Translations under genes and position numbers: made by a program
The notes under the pieces: model-generated
Database searches by the model: none
What the model saw: only the letters and a program-made list of their open reading frames with translations
Told to the model about the DNA's origin: nothing
Assembly (NCBI GenBank): GCA_938034705.1
Contig: CALHMG010000130.1
Span: forward strand, 1-49,013
Source: an uncultured Gammaproteobacteria bacterium
GTDB taxonomy: Bacteria > Pseudomonadota > Gammaproteobacteria > Arenicellales > CALHMG01
Direction: 5' to 3'
DNA: 49,013 bases
Shown here: piece by piece, positions 24,558 through 33,540 of the stretch
Layout of the letters: each line of letters begins with the position of its first letter
How positions within the stretch are numbered: the first letter of the stretch is position 1

Positions 24558-25376
24558 ATGACTGGAAAAATTGGATTCATCGGTGGCGGCAACATGGCCA
24601 CCAGCCTCATCGGCGGAATGGTGCCTGCGCGTGGCGCGGACATGATCATGGTCAGCGAACCGCTGGAAGATAAACGCGGTGAGCTTCAACAGACATTCGG
24701 CATCGTTGCGACTGATAACAACGACGAGCTCGTCACGGCCTGTGACGTGGTTGTGGTCGCCGTGAAGCCGCAGGTCATGCAAACGGTGCTCGAACCACTG
24801 GCGCAATCTGTGCAGCAGCACCAGCCACTCGTCGTGTCCGTAGCGGCCGGGATCACCATGGATTCAATGTCCCGGTGGCTGGGCGGATACGACCGCCTTG
24901 TTCGCGTGATGCCAAACACGCCAGCGCTGGTTGGCCGCGGCGCGTCCGGCATGTTTGCAAACCCGGCGGTTGACGCAACCGAACGTGACGTCGCGCAGTC
25001 GATTCTCGAATGCGTCGGTGTTACGGCCTGGGTACCAACCGAAAAAGATATCGACTCGGTCACCGCGGTGTCCGGGAGCGGTCCGGCGTACTTCTTTTAT
25101 TTGATGGAAATCATCGACCGGACGGCAGTCGAGCTTGGACTCGATCCGGAGACGGCGAAAAAGCTCACCCTGCAAACAGCACTGGGCGCGGCCGAGCTCG
25201 CAGGCCAGAGCCCCGACGGTTTTGCCACACTGCGCGAGAAAGTAACATCGCCCGGTGGCACCACCGAAGCCGCGATCAACTCCATGGAGGGAGCTGACGC
25301 ACGGCGCGTCATCAGCGACGGGGTCAAAGCAGCGGCCAGCAAGTCGGAAGAACTTGCCAAGCTACTCGGCGGCTAA
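24558..25376 (+). CDS. proC: Pyrroline-5-carboxylate reductase
   Basis: A 272-residue NAD(P)H-dependent enzyme for the last step of proline synthesis. It has the Rossmann motif IGFIGGGNMATSLIGG, VVAVKPQVM, RVMPNTPALVGRGASGM, and the signature near residues 170-235 (SGSGPAYFFYLMEI, then TSPGGTTEAAI). The ATG at 24558 gives a family-typical start; an in-frame GTG at 24552 would add two residues. It heads proC–yggT, the usual pair, but yggS is 16 kb away because of the inserted block. Confidence 0.96.
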   Translation: MTGKIGFIGGGNMATSLIGGMVPARGADMIMVSEPLEDKRGELQQTFGIVATDNNDELVTACDVVVVAVKPQVMQTVLEPLAQSVQQHQPLVVSVAAGITMDSMSRWLGGYDRLVRVMPNTPALVGRGASGMFANPAVDATERDVAQSILECVGVTAWVPTEKDIDSVTAVSGSGPAYFFYLMEIIDRTAVELGLDPETAKKLTLQTALGAAELAGQSPDGFATLREKVTSPGGTTEAAINSMEGADARRVISDGVKAAASKSEELAKLLGG

Positions 25377-25459
25377 TACCGTTCGAAAGTCAGACTTACT
25401 TTTTCCTGGCCGTCGGTAGCTAACCGGCCGACCAACTATTTAATGCGGAGATAAAACGG

Positions 25460-26050
25460 ATGTCAGGTGGCTATCTTGGTGAAGCGGGCAGACTGATTAT
25501 CGAGACGATTCTCGGCCTGTACCTGCTGTGCATTTTGCTGCGCTTCATGTTCCAGCTGTTCCGGGCTGATTTTCGTAATCCGATTTCGCAGTTTCTTGTG
25601 ACGATCACCAATCCACCGCTCAAACTGTTACGACGGATCATCCCGGGCTTTGGCGGAATCGATGTCGCCTCCCTTGTTCTTGCTTTCATTGTCGCCGGGA
25701 TAAAGCTCTATCTGATCTCCATACTCTTTGGCGGGGTGCCCAACGCCGCCGGAGTGGCGATCCTTGCGGTGGCAGAAATTCTCAAGATGCTGGTCTACAT
25801 CATTCTTATCGCCATCATCATTCGGATCATTCTTTCCTGGGTACAGCCACAGGGTTCTCACAACCCCCTGGTTTCGCTGCTGTACTCAATCACGGAACCG
25901 GTAATGGCCCCGGCCAGACGGATCATTCCTGCGCTGGGGGGCCTGGATCTGTCACCCATTCTGGTCCTGCTCGTACTGCAGGTCATACTGATCCTCGTCG
26001 TTGCCCCTATCGCCGATTTTGGCGCGACAATGCTTCGTTCCTCCGGATAA
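25460..26050 (+). CDS. yggT: YggT family membrane protein
   Basis: A 196-residue inner-membrane protein built of two copies of the YggT unit. Each has membrane helices followed by NP(I/L)…(T/S)…P…RRIIP: RNPISQFLVTITNPPLKLLRRIIPGFGGID near residues 34-65, and HNPLVSLLYSITEPVMAPARRIIPALGGLD near 134-165. The family is linked to proC and to osmotic stress tolerance, but its mechanism is unclear. GGAG lies 9 nt before the ATG. It follows proC by 83 bp and is probably cotranscribed. Confidence 0.93.
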   Translation: MSGGYLGEAGRLIIETILGLYLLCILLRFMFQLFRADFRNPISQFLVTITNPPLKLLRRIIPGFGGIDVASLVLAFIVAGIKLYLISILFGGVPNAAGVAILAVAEILKMLVYIILIAIIIRIILSWVQPQGSHNPLVSLLYSITEPVMAPARRIIPALGGLDLSPILVLLVLQVILILVVAPIADFGATMLRSSG

Positions 26051-26360
26051 GTTCGCTCGCGACGGCACTGTTCGTCGGCCCGCTATCGCGCGCCGACGTG
26101 CTTTACTGCAGCCCTTTTCTCCCCCTGGCCACACCAAAAGCCGGTTTCAGCTGCGCTTTCGGGCAGGACTTTTTCCCCCATGGATCAGCTGGGCCGGCGC
26201 GTTACCCCCGGTGGCTTGACCCATCTAGGTGACAGACTAACTTGATGAAGTAGCCATTCGTTCGTCAAAGAACGACTGGCGCGCTGCCGCGAGCGCAATT
26301 GAATGACACGTCGCGGCAGTTTGGGGAATCGTTTCAGGGAAGTGGGGCGTCATCAATCCG
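26051..26360 (+). other. Intergenic region with two inverted repeats before the dynamin-like gene
   Basis: This 310-bp stretch has no convincing gene. TCGTTC-N6-GAACGA lies at 26258-26275. A perfect 9-bp inverted repeat, CTGCCGCGA (26284-26292) and TCGCGGCAG (26311-26319), has an 18-nt loop and is followed by TTT. The second could be a terminator for proC–yggT or a structured leader for the downstream gene. Confidence 0.5.
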
Positions 26361-28448
26361 ATGTCGGAAAAGAAAGAAAAAGCGGCCAAAGCTCAAAAGC
26401 CATCAGCCAAGGCTGATGTGTCAGCTAAAACTGACGTGGCAAATGCCGACCTGGCCAAGGGCGAGCTCGATTCGCAACTCGGGCAATACGAGGCGTGGCG
26501 AAATGATCTGATGCAGGGCATTCAGAGCTATATCGCATGGCTGGAAAACAACTCGGTGATCTCGGACGACGACGACACCGAGAATGACACAGTGTCTCTT
26601 TATGAAACACTCGAAGCGCTAAAGCACGACAAGCTCACCGTCGCGCTCGTCGGCGAATATTCACGCGGCAAAACAGAGCTGATCAACGCGATCTTCTTTG
26701 CCGACTACAAGCGACGACTGTTGCCGTCGACGCCCGGACGCACGACGATGTGTCCAACCGAAATGCTCTACGATGACGGCACCGAGCCCTGTCTGCGTCT
26801 GCTGCCAATCGAAACGCGCAAAGACAAAAAATCGGTTTCCCAGTACAAGCGCGAGCCTGTTAACTGGACCGTCAAACCATTGAACATAGAGTCGGTCGAC
26901 GAAATGACGATCGCGCTCAAAGAACTTGTCGCCACCCAGCGTGTCAGCGTGGCCGAAGCAAATACACTTGGATTTGGCGTCAACGCCGATTCGCCTGACG
27001 TAAAAGACGGCATGGTTGACGTACCAACCTGGCGTCACGCAATGATCAACTACCCTCACCCGCTGCTAAAGCGCGGCCTGGTGGTGCTTGATACACCGGG
27101 ACTCAACGCGCTGGGTTCCGAGCCGGAGCTGACGCTGAGAATGCTGCCAGCTGCGCACGCGGTGATTTTCGTTCTGGCCGCCGACACCGGCGTGACCCAC
27201 AGCGACCTGCAGATCTGGAAGAACCATGTCTGTGTTGCCACACATATGACAGACGGGTCGCGCTTTGCCGCACTGAACAAGATCGACACGCTCTGGGACG
27301 AGCTCCTCAGCCCGGAACAGATTCGCGCAAATATCAAAAAGCAGGTTGCCGAAACCGCCCGTCTGCTTGAGATGAACACGAGCAACGTTTTTCCGGTTTC
27401 AGCGGCAAAAGGCCTGCTGGGCAAGATCAGAGACGATGAGAAGCTACTCGTCTCAACGGGTCTGCCACACCTTGAGAGACAGGTGTCCCAGAGAATTGTT
27501 TCCGCTAAACGCGACATTCTGCGCGAGAAAGTCGTGGGCGATATCGGCGCAATGGTCCAGGGCTCACGACAGATTATTTCAACACGCCTCGATAAAAGAC
27601 GCGAAGAAATCAACGAACTCGAAACTCTTCAGGGCAAAGGCCAGGACGTTCTTAAAACATCGATCGAGCGTTTGCAAAAACAGAAATCGATGTTCGAATC
27701 TGAAGTCGACAGCTTTCGTGTTTCACGACGGATGCTTTCCGACGAGATCAAGGCGCTGATGGAAATGATCGCGCTGAAGCGATTCGATATCCTGTTCGCC
27801 GATACCCGAAAGTCCATGCGCGGAAGCCTGACCACATCCGGTCTGAAAACGAGCATGTCGAGCCTGTTCAAGGAAATGAACGAAACTCTCGACAGAGTTC
27901 AGAAGCAGAGTGAGAAAGTTCGTGGTCTTGTAGAAAAGAGTTACGACAAGTTCCACAGCGACCACGGTCTGCCAAAAGTAACGCCTGCAAAATTTCATGT
28001 GACCCGTCACACTCGAAAGCTGGCGAAGCTGGTTGCTGAAGCCGAGGCATTCCGTGACAGCTCCGAGATGCTGGTGACAGAACAGGGCAGCCTGATCCAG
28101 AAATTTTTCGACACGATGGTTTCGCGCATGCGTTCGATCATCAAGGAAGCGAATGCTGCGGCCCAGAACTGGGCAACGGCTGTCCTGAATCCGATTCGGG
28201 ACCAGCTTCGGGAACACAAGTCGGTCATCAACGCTCGCCTCGAAAACCTCGAAGCCCTGCGTAACAGCCAGCTTGATCTCAAGTCGAAAATGCAAAGCCT
28301 GGAAAGCGACATCGAAAGTCTGCAGGACGAACTGAAGTCGGTTGATAAGGTTTTGGCGATGATTTCCGAAAAGGAAAGCCCGCCAGAATCATCAGCCAAA
28401 CCGGCGGCTTCCAAAGCGCAAAAAGCGGCGCAGAAAGCAGCAAGCTAG
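26361..28448 (+). CDS. Bacterial dynamin-like GTPase
   Basis: A 695-residue dynamin-family protein. It has a Lys/Ala-rich N-terminus, then a GTPase domain with G1 GEYSRGKT (98-105), G2 Thr in GRTTMCPTE, G3 DTPGLN (244-249) and G4 NKID (306-309). A long helical part follows (~400-670) and the tail is Ala/Lys-rich. Eukaryotic and bacterial relatives remodel or protect membranes; the helical part here would form the stalk. No clear paddle or membrane helix is seen. It lies between yggT and metX, where most relatives have neither gap nor GTPase. Its cargo and role are unknown. Confidence 0.85.
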   Translation: MSEKKEKAAKAQKPSAKADVSAKTDVANADLAKGELDSQLGQYEAWRNDLMQGIQSYIAWLENNSVISDDDDTENDTVSLYETLEALKHDKLTVALVGEYSRGKTELINAIFFADYKRRLLPSTPGRTTMCPTEMLYDDGTEPCLRLLPIETRKDKKSVSQYKREPVNWTVKPLNIESVDEMTIALKELVATQRVSVAEANTLGFGVNADSPDVKDGMVDVPTWRHAMINYPHPLLKRGLVVLDTPGLNALGSEPELTLRMLPAAHAVIFVLAADTGVTHSDLQIWKNHVCVATHMTDGSRFAALNKIDTLWDELLSPEQIRANIKKQVAETARLLEMNTSNVFPVSAAKGLLGKIRDDEKLLVSTGLPHLERQVSQRIVSAKRDILREKVVGDIGAMVQGSRQIISTRLDKRREEINELETLQGKGQDVLKTSIERLQKQKSMFESEVDSFRVSRRMLSDEIKALMEMIALKRFDILFADTRKSMRGSLTTSGLKTSMSSLFKEMNETLDRVQKQSEKVRGLVEKSYDKFHSDHGLPKVTPAKFHVTRHTRKLAKLVAEAEAFRDSSEMLVTEQGSLIQKFFDTMVSRMRSIIKEANAAAQNWATAVLNPIRDQLREHKSVINARLENLEALRNSQLDLKSKMQSLESDIESLQDELKSVDKVLAMISEKESPPESSAKPAASKAQKAAQKAAS

Positions 28449-28466
28449 TCGCAGACTCGAAGGTCC

Positions 28467-28492
28467 ATTGCCGGTAAACTCTTACCGGTAAT
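28467..28492 (+). promoter_or_regulatory. 11-bp hairpin covering the metX start codon
   Basis: ATTGCCGGTAA-ACTC-TTACCGGTAAT pairs over 11 bp with one G·U pair and a 4-nt loop. The first two bases of the metX ATG (28491-28493) are in the stem. A GAAGG sequence lies just 5' of the stem (28459-28463), so folding would hide the AUG while bringing that sequence close. No U-run follows, so termination is unlikely. Confidence 0.6.
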
Positions 28493-29678
28493 GCGTTCTT
28501 CCACCAAAGATTCAACCAGTCACAGCGGCCAGATCCCGGGCAGCGTCGGCGTTGTCGCGCCGGTGATCCACCACTTTGAGCAACCGCTTGAGCTCACCAG
28601 CGGCGCGGTTTTGCCCGCGTACGACCTGATCTACGAAACCTATGGCGAACTTAACGCCGATCGCTCAAACGCGATTCTCATCTGCCATGCGCTCTCCGGG
28701 GACCATCACGTCGCCGGCTACCACCGAAACGACGACGGTACGGTATCGACCAAGGCGGGCTGGTGGGACAACATGGTGGGACCGGGCAAGCCGTTCGACA
28801 CCGACCGGTTTTTTGTTGTCGGCCTGAATAATCTCGGAGGCTGTGGCGGAAGCTCAGGCCCGTCTTCGATGAACCCCGCAACCGGGAGACTCTACGGACC
28901 GGACTTCCCTCTCGTTACCGTCTCTGACTGGGTTCAGTCCCAGGCACGTCTGGCCGACGTTCTTGGAATAGAGCAGTTCGCGGCCATCATCGGTGGCAGT
29001 CTCGGTGGTATGCAGGCGATGCAGTGGGCCGTCGACTTTCCTGATCGAGTCAGACACGCGGTTGTCGTTGCGGCGGCGCCAAAACTCTCGGCACAGAACA
29101 TCGCGTTCAGTGAAGTTGCGCGACAGTCCATACGATCGGATCCGGATTTTCACGACGGCCGCTATTTTGAACACGATACGGTGCCCAAGCGAGGGCTGCG
29201 CGTCGCCCGCATGCTTGGCCATATCACCTATCTGTCAGACGAACACCTCGGTGAAAAATTCGGACGGCAGATGCGTGAAGGCCAGTTCAGTTTTGACTAT
29301 ACGGTTGAGTTTCAGATCGAAAGCTATCTGAACTATCAGGGCGATAACTTCAGCACTCGATTCGATGCCAACACGTATCTGCTGATGACCAAGGCGCTCG
29401 ACTACTTCGACCCGGCGGCGGCCCACGATGACAGGCTGTCAGCCTGGCTGTCGCGAGCGAAAGCCGACTTCATGGTGGCTTCATTTACAAGCGACTGGCG
29501 TTTTTCACCGTCCAGATCCCGAGAAATTGTCAAAGCCCTGCACGACAATAATCTCAACGTGTCCTACGCGGAAATCGAATCCAAAGAGGGTCATGATTCT
29601 TTTTTACTTGAGATCGACGCCTATCAGGACCTGATGCGTGCGTATCTGAACCGGGTCGCCGCGGAGTTCGGTCAATGA
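28491..29678 (+). CDS. metX: Homoserine O-acyltransferase (probably succinyltransferase)
   Basis: A 395-residue alpha/beta-hydrolase-fold enzyme that acylates homoserine in methionine synthesis. Visible: [30 protein letters not shown], the nucleophile motif GGSLGGMQ (S170), [19 protein letters not shown] and the late EGHDSF His. Pairing with metW in gammaproteobacteria usually goes with succinyl-CoA as donor, so succinyl transfer is favoured; this cannot be proven here. The start is ATG at 28491, inside a hairpin. It ends overlapping metW as ATGA. Confidence 0.93.
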   Translation: MRSSTKDSTSHSGQIPGSVGVVAPVIHHFEQPLELTSGAVLPAYDLIYETYGELNADRSNAILICHALSGDHHVAGYHRNDDGTVSTKAGWWDNMVGPGKPFDTDRFFVVGLNNLGGCGGSSGPSSMNPATGRLYGPDFPLVTVSDWVQSQARLADVLGIEQFAAIIGGSLGGMQAMQWAVDFPDRVRHAVVVAAAPKLSAQNIAFSEVARQSIRSDPDFHDGRYFEHDTVPKRGLRVARMLGHITYLSDEHLGEKFGRQMREGQFSFDYTVEFQIESYLNYQGDNFSTRFDANTYLLMTKALDYFDPAAAHDDRLSAWLSRAKADFMVASFTSDWRFSPSRSREIVKALHDNNLNVSYAEIESKEGHDSFLLEIDAYQDLMRAYLNRVAAEFGQ

Positions 29679-30274
29679 GCGCTCGCGCCGATCACGCCAT
29701 TATCGCTGAATGGGTTGCCAGAGGCAGCCGTGTTCTTGACCTTGGATGCGGAGACGGCGTGTTGCTGCAGCATCTGAAAAACAGCCGTGACGCCAGCGGA
29801 TACGGCATCGAGATTGATGAGAGTCTGATGACGGAGTGCATCGATCGCGGTGTCAACGTCATACAGTCTGATCTCGACGAAGGTCTCGCAGACTTCAGGG
29901 ACAATTCGTTCGACTACGTCATTCTTTCAATGACCCTGCAGTCGGTAAACTATCCCGACAAACTGCTCGCGGAAATGCTGCGAGTGGGTCGCGAAGGCAT
30001 CGTGACATTCCCGAACTTCGGTCACTGGTCACCACGCCTGCAGCTGATGATTCAGGGACGGATGCCCATGAGCAAGGCCATTCCCTACGAGTGGTTCAAC
30101 ACGCCCAATATTCACCTGTGTACGATTCGTGATTTCGAAGACCTGTGCGACCAACAGGGTGTGCGAATTCTGGAGCGTCGAATGTCCGACACCAAACACA
30201 AAGGCGGTGTGCTGCTCTCGGCCCTTCCCAACCTGTTTGGGGAAATTGCGCTGTATCGTTTTTCGCGGCGCTAA
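29675..30274 (+). CDS. metW: MetW, methionine biosynthesis methyltransferase-fold protein
   Basis: A 199-residue protein with SAM-binding fold: [15 protein letters not shown] (motif I), YGIEIDES, and the MetW-typical [27 protein letters not shown] and [17 protein letters not shown]. MetW is required with MetX for homoserine acylation in several proteobacteria. It overlaps the metX stop by 4 bp and the convergent ampG-like gene by 4 bp. Confidence 0.95.
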   Translation: MSARADHAIIAEWVARGSRVLDLGCGDGVLLQHLKNSRDASGYGIEIDESLMTECIDRGVNVIQSDLDEGLADFRDNSFDYVILSMTLQSVNYPDKLLAEMLRVGREGIVTFPNFGHWSPRLQLMIQGRMPMSKAIPYEWFNTPNIHLCTIRDFEDLCDQQGVRILERRMSDTKHKGGVLLSALPNLFGEIALYRFSRR

Positions 30275-31827
30275 CGCATCAATTTTCTGCCTGCGATGAC
30301 CACGAGTATCAGCGCAGGAATTCCGAGCACGGTGGTCAAAACAAAGAACGTCGGGTAGCCAACGCCTTCGACGATGGACCCCGAATATCCGCCCAGGATC
30401 TTCGGCAGCAGCGTCATCAGCGAGCTGAAAATGGCGTACTGCACCGCGGTGAACGAAATACTGGTCAGACTTGAGAGAAATGCCACAAAGGCAGCGCTCG
30501 CGATGCCTGCCGCCAGATTGTCGGCTGAGATTACGACATATAAAAGCAAGGCGGTCGCCTCGCTGGTCGCAAGCAGCATGAACAGCAGGTTGGTCGCAGC
30601 AGACAACAGCGCGCCCAGAAACAACACCTTCATGACTCCAAAACGCATGGCAAGCACACCGCCCAGAAAGCCGCCGAAAATAGTCATGAGCAGACCGTAG
30701 GTTTTGACGGCCGCCGCAATTTCAGTCTTGGTGTATCCCATGTCCTGATAAAAAACGTTGGAGATGACGCCAAGCACAATGTCCGAGATTCGATAGCAGC
30801 CAATCAGTGCGAGCAACAACAGCGCAAGCCCTGCCCCATAGCGCCTGAAAAAATCCCGAACCGGATCTACGTAGGTTTCTCGCAACATGCTCTCGTCAAC
30901 CAAACCCACTTTGGCCAACAGCCAACCCGCGAGAAGTGCGGCGGCGACTGCTGTGGTCAGTCGTACGGCTTCAACAAAAAAGCCCGCCAGGGTCTGGTTG
31001 CCAAGCATCTCGTGCAACGACGCCGAAGCCGACGCTGCAATGTTCGTGCTGTAGTAGAAGACTGCAATAAAGGCGAGAACCGCGAGAGCGAACAGCAAAA
31101 GAAATCGCAGGTAGTCGACGGGACCGTAGCTGGAACTTCCAATACCGGCACCACGCTCGGGCTCGGGCACAACCAGGGTTGTCACCACGCCAATAATCAT
31201 GACTGCCGCCATCGCCATGTACGTCCAGTACCATGCCGAATACGAATAGCTGTCACTCGAAGACCCCAGTGCATCGGCGATGAACAAAGCGCCGGCGCCC
31301 GCAACCAGCATGCCAATACGATAACCGGCGATATAGGACGACGACATCATCGCCTGCAAACGATCGTCCGCCGCCTCAATGCGGTAGGCGTCTATCACAA
31401 TGTCCTGGGTTGCCGAGGAGAATCCGAGCGCCACGGCCGCCATCGCCATGTACTTGAGACTGGCCTCTCCCTGGGAAGGATCGGTACTCGCCATCCACAT
31501 TATTGCGGCAATAACGGCGATTTGCGCGACCAGCATCCAGCTGCGGCGTCGTCCAAGCCAGCGACCGAGCAACGGGACAGGCAGACGATCGATCAATGGC
31601 GCCCACACAAATTTGAATGAGTAGCCAAGGGCGGCCCAGCTGAAGAAGGTGACGGCGGACCGTGACACGCCGGCTTCGCGCAGCCACAGGGACAGAGAGG
31701 AAAAGATCAGAAGAATCGGCACCCCTGCCGAGAACCCCAGAAACAGCATGGTGATGACGCGAGGATTTTTCAGCGCCCCGATCGCCTCGGCGAACGTGGT
31801 GCGTCTGGCTAGGGCCGTTTCGTTCAA
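30271..31827 (-). CDS. ampG: AmpG-like muropeptide permease (MFS)
   Basis: A 518-residue major-facilitator protein with about 12-14 membrane segments. The N-terminal signature is FLGFSAGVPILLIFSSLSLW, followed by SWAALGYSFKFVWAPLIDR and GRRRSWMLVAQ, as in AmpG. AmpG imports anhydro-muropeptides released from peptidoglycan for recycling. A lytic transglycosylase (slt) that makes such products lies 3 kb away. It is downstream of xth on the minus strand, with a terminator-like hairpin between. Confidence 0.88.
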   Translation of the reverse strand: MNETALARRTTFAEAIGALKNPRVITMLFLGFSAGVPILLIFSSLSLWLREAGVSRSAVTFFSWAALGYSFKFVWAPLIDRLPVPLLGRWLGRRRSWMLVAQIAVIAAIMWMASTDPSQGEASLKYMAMAAVALGFSSATQDIVIDAYRIEAADDRLQAMMSSSYIAGYRIGMLVAGAGALFIADALGSSSDSYSYSAWYWTYMAMAAVMIIGVVTTLVVPEPERGAGIGSSSYGPVDYLRFLLLFALAVLAFIAVFYYSTNIAASASASLHEMLGNQTLAGFFVEAVRLTTAVAAALLAGWLLAKVGLVDESMLRETYVDPVRDFFRRYGAGLALLLLALIGCYRISDIVLGVISNVFYQDMGYTKTEIAAAVKTYGLLMTIFGGFLGGVLAMRFGVMKVLFLGALLSAATNLLFMLLATSEATALLLYVVISADNLAAGIASAAFVAFLSSLTSISFTAVQYAIFSSLMTLLPKILGGYSGSIVEGVGYPTFFVLTTVLGIPALILVVIAGRKLMR

Positions 31828-31864
31828 TTCAGGTTCTCACTCGCGATGCCGCGATGCATCGATT

Positions 31865-31886
31865 AAAGAAAACTGCTCTTGAGCAG
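31865..31886 (-). terminator. Intrinsic terminator after xth
   Basis: On the minus strand CTGCTC-AA-GAGCAG is followed at once by TTTTCTTT. The stem is short (5 bp with a CAAG loop) but the U-tract is good. It lies in the xth–ampG gap and would end the xth message. Confidence 0.55.
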
Positions 31887-31893
31887 AGCGCGA

Positions 31894-32679
31894 CTAGCCT
31901 GCCCAGGGATCGAAGTCGTAGTCTATCGTCAGCGGCGCATGGTCACTGAACCGTTCGTCTTTATAGATGCTGACCTTGCGCGCGGTGTCGGCAAGAGCCG
32001 GAGTAGCAGCCTGATAGTCAAGACGCCAACCAACGTTCTTCGCCCAGGACTGACCACGATTCGACCACCAGGTGTACTGTTCGTCGCGCTGATCGATTCG
32101 GCGAAACACATCCACGTAGCCCGCCTCGTCGTACAGCCAGTCCAGCCATGCACGTTCGTCCGGCAGAAAACCGGAGTTCTTTTTGTTCGATTTATAGTTC
32201 TTTAAGTCGATTTCCTTGTGAGCGATATTCCAGTCACCGCAAAAAACAAACTGTCTTCGTCGACGCTTGCACTTCAGCAGGTAGGGTTTGAGGCGCTCGA
32301 GATAATCGTATTTGATGGTCTGACGTGGCTCACCGCTCGAGCCTGAAGGAATGTACAGCGAGACGACGCTGATCTTGCCAAAGTCGGCCTGTAGATAACG
32401 CCCCTCGGAATCAAAGTCCTCCCAGCCGATACCCGTTTGAACCTTGTCGGGCTTGTGGCGGGTATAGATCGCGACACCGCTGTAGCCTTTTTTCTCGGCG
32501 ACACACTGATAAAAGTGATAGCCACTCGGGTGATAGATCTCGTCTTCGATCTGCTCGGGCAGAGCTCGCACCTCCTGCAGACAGATCACATCGGCCTTTT
32601 GTTTTGGCAACCAGTCGTACAGACCTTTCTTTGCCGCCGCTCGTATTCCGTTGACGTTACAGGTGACTATTCGAAACAA
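31894..32679 (-). CDS. xth: Exonuclease III family AP endonuclease
   Basis: A 261-residue Mg-dependent endonuclease for base-excision repair. Motifs: VTCNVNGIRAAAKKGL, ICLQEVRA (catalytic Glu), GYSGVAIYTR, VSLYIPSGSS, FCGDWNIAH (Asp/Asn), WWSNRGQSWAKNVGWRLDY and FSDHAPLTIDYDF (final His). The TTG at 32679 is chosen: AGAGG lies 6-7 nt upstream and the protein then begins LFRIVTCN as in the family. The frame is open 53 codons further upstream, but those residues do not look like the family. Divergent from pyrE. Confidence 0.93.
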   Translation of the reverse strand: MFRIVTCNVNGIRAAAKKGLYDWLPKQKADVICLQEVRALPEQIEDEIYHPSGYHFYQCVAEKKGYSGVAIYTRHKPDKVQTGIGWEDFDSEGRYLQADFGKISVVSLYIPSGSSGEPRQTIKYDYLERLKPYLLKCKRRRRQFVFCGDWNIAHKEIDLKNYKSNKKNSGFLPDERAWLDWLYDEAGYVDVFRRIDQRDEQYTWWSNRGQSWAKNVGWRLDYQAATPALADTARKVSIYKDERFSDHAPLTIDYDFDPWAG

Positions 32680-32854
32680 GACAGGCCTCTTCGATGGTGG
32701 CGACGCTGATGGTTGATTCAGACTCAAGTGTACCGGTTCCGGACACGGATGTGCCGACCCAGCCGCACCTCCAGTACGCACCCTAGGGAAACGGCGACAG
32801 TGTCGCGTACAATCAAGAGCCTGAACCCATACGGACAACTTTAAGGACCGACTC

Positions 32855-33499
32855 GTGAAGGACTATCAACGCGACTTTCTTAACTTCGCTATTCAGTCGG
32901 GCGCGTTGCGCTTTGGCGAATTCACTCTCAAGTCCGGTCGAGTTAGCCCTTATTTTTTCAACACCGGCAGGTTCAGCGATGGCGCATCAGCCGCCCGTCT
33001 CGGCAGCTACTATGCCGCGGTCCTCAACGAGCGGGTCAAAAGCCACTTCATGCTTTTCGGTCCCGCCTACAAGGGCATCCCTCTGGCCACTGCAACAGCC
33101 GTCGCCCTTTCAAACGAACACGATCGATCGGTGAACTTCTCGTTCAACCGTAAAGAGGCAAAGGATCATGGCGAGGGCGGCATGACGGTTGGAGCTCCGC
33201 TTGAGGGCCTGGTCATCATTATCGATGACGTTGTCAGCTCGGGTCTGTCCGTGTCTGAGTCCGTGGAAATCATCCAGCGGGCCGGCGCGACCCCGGCCGG
33301 GGTCGTGATTACGCTGGATCGCCAGGAGCGGATGATGGACGAAAACCGCTCGGCAACCGACGCAATCGCTGAACGTTATGGCTTTCCCGTGCATCCCATC
33401 GCCAACCTTCAGACGCTTATCACATTTCTTGAAAATTCCGGCGACTATACTGATGAGGTTCACCGGATCAGGGCCTACGCAGATGAATACGGCGCCTGA
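32855..33499 (+). CDS. pyrE: Orotate phosphoribosyltransferase
   Basis: A 214-residue pyrimidine-synthesis enzyme that joins orotate and PRPP to give OMP. Seen: FTLKSGRVSPYFFNTG, FGPAYKGIPLA, FNRKEAKDHGEGG (catalytic loop Lys) and the PRPP motif VIIIDDVVSSGLSV. The start is GTG at 32855 with TTAAGGA upstream. It is divergent from xth and followed by slt after 41 bp. Confidence 0.97.
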   Translation: MKDYQRDFLNFAIQSGALRFGEFTLKSGRVSPYFFNTGRFSDGASAARLGSYYAAVLNERVKSHFMLFGPAYKGIPLATATAVALSNEHDRSVNFSFNRKEAKDHGEGGMTVGAPLEGLVIIIDDVVSSGLSVSESVEIIQRAGATPAGVVITLDRQERMMDENRSATDAIAERYGFPVHPIANLQTLITFLENSGDYTDEVHRIRAYADEYGA

Positions 33500-33540
33500 T
33501 TCCTTCTCATCAATCATCGCGGAAGGCCAAGATCCCAGTT

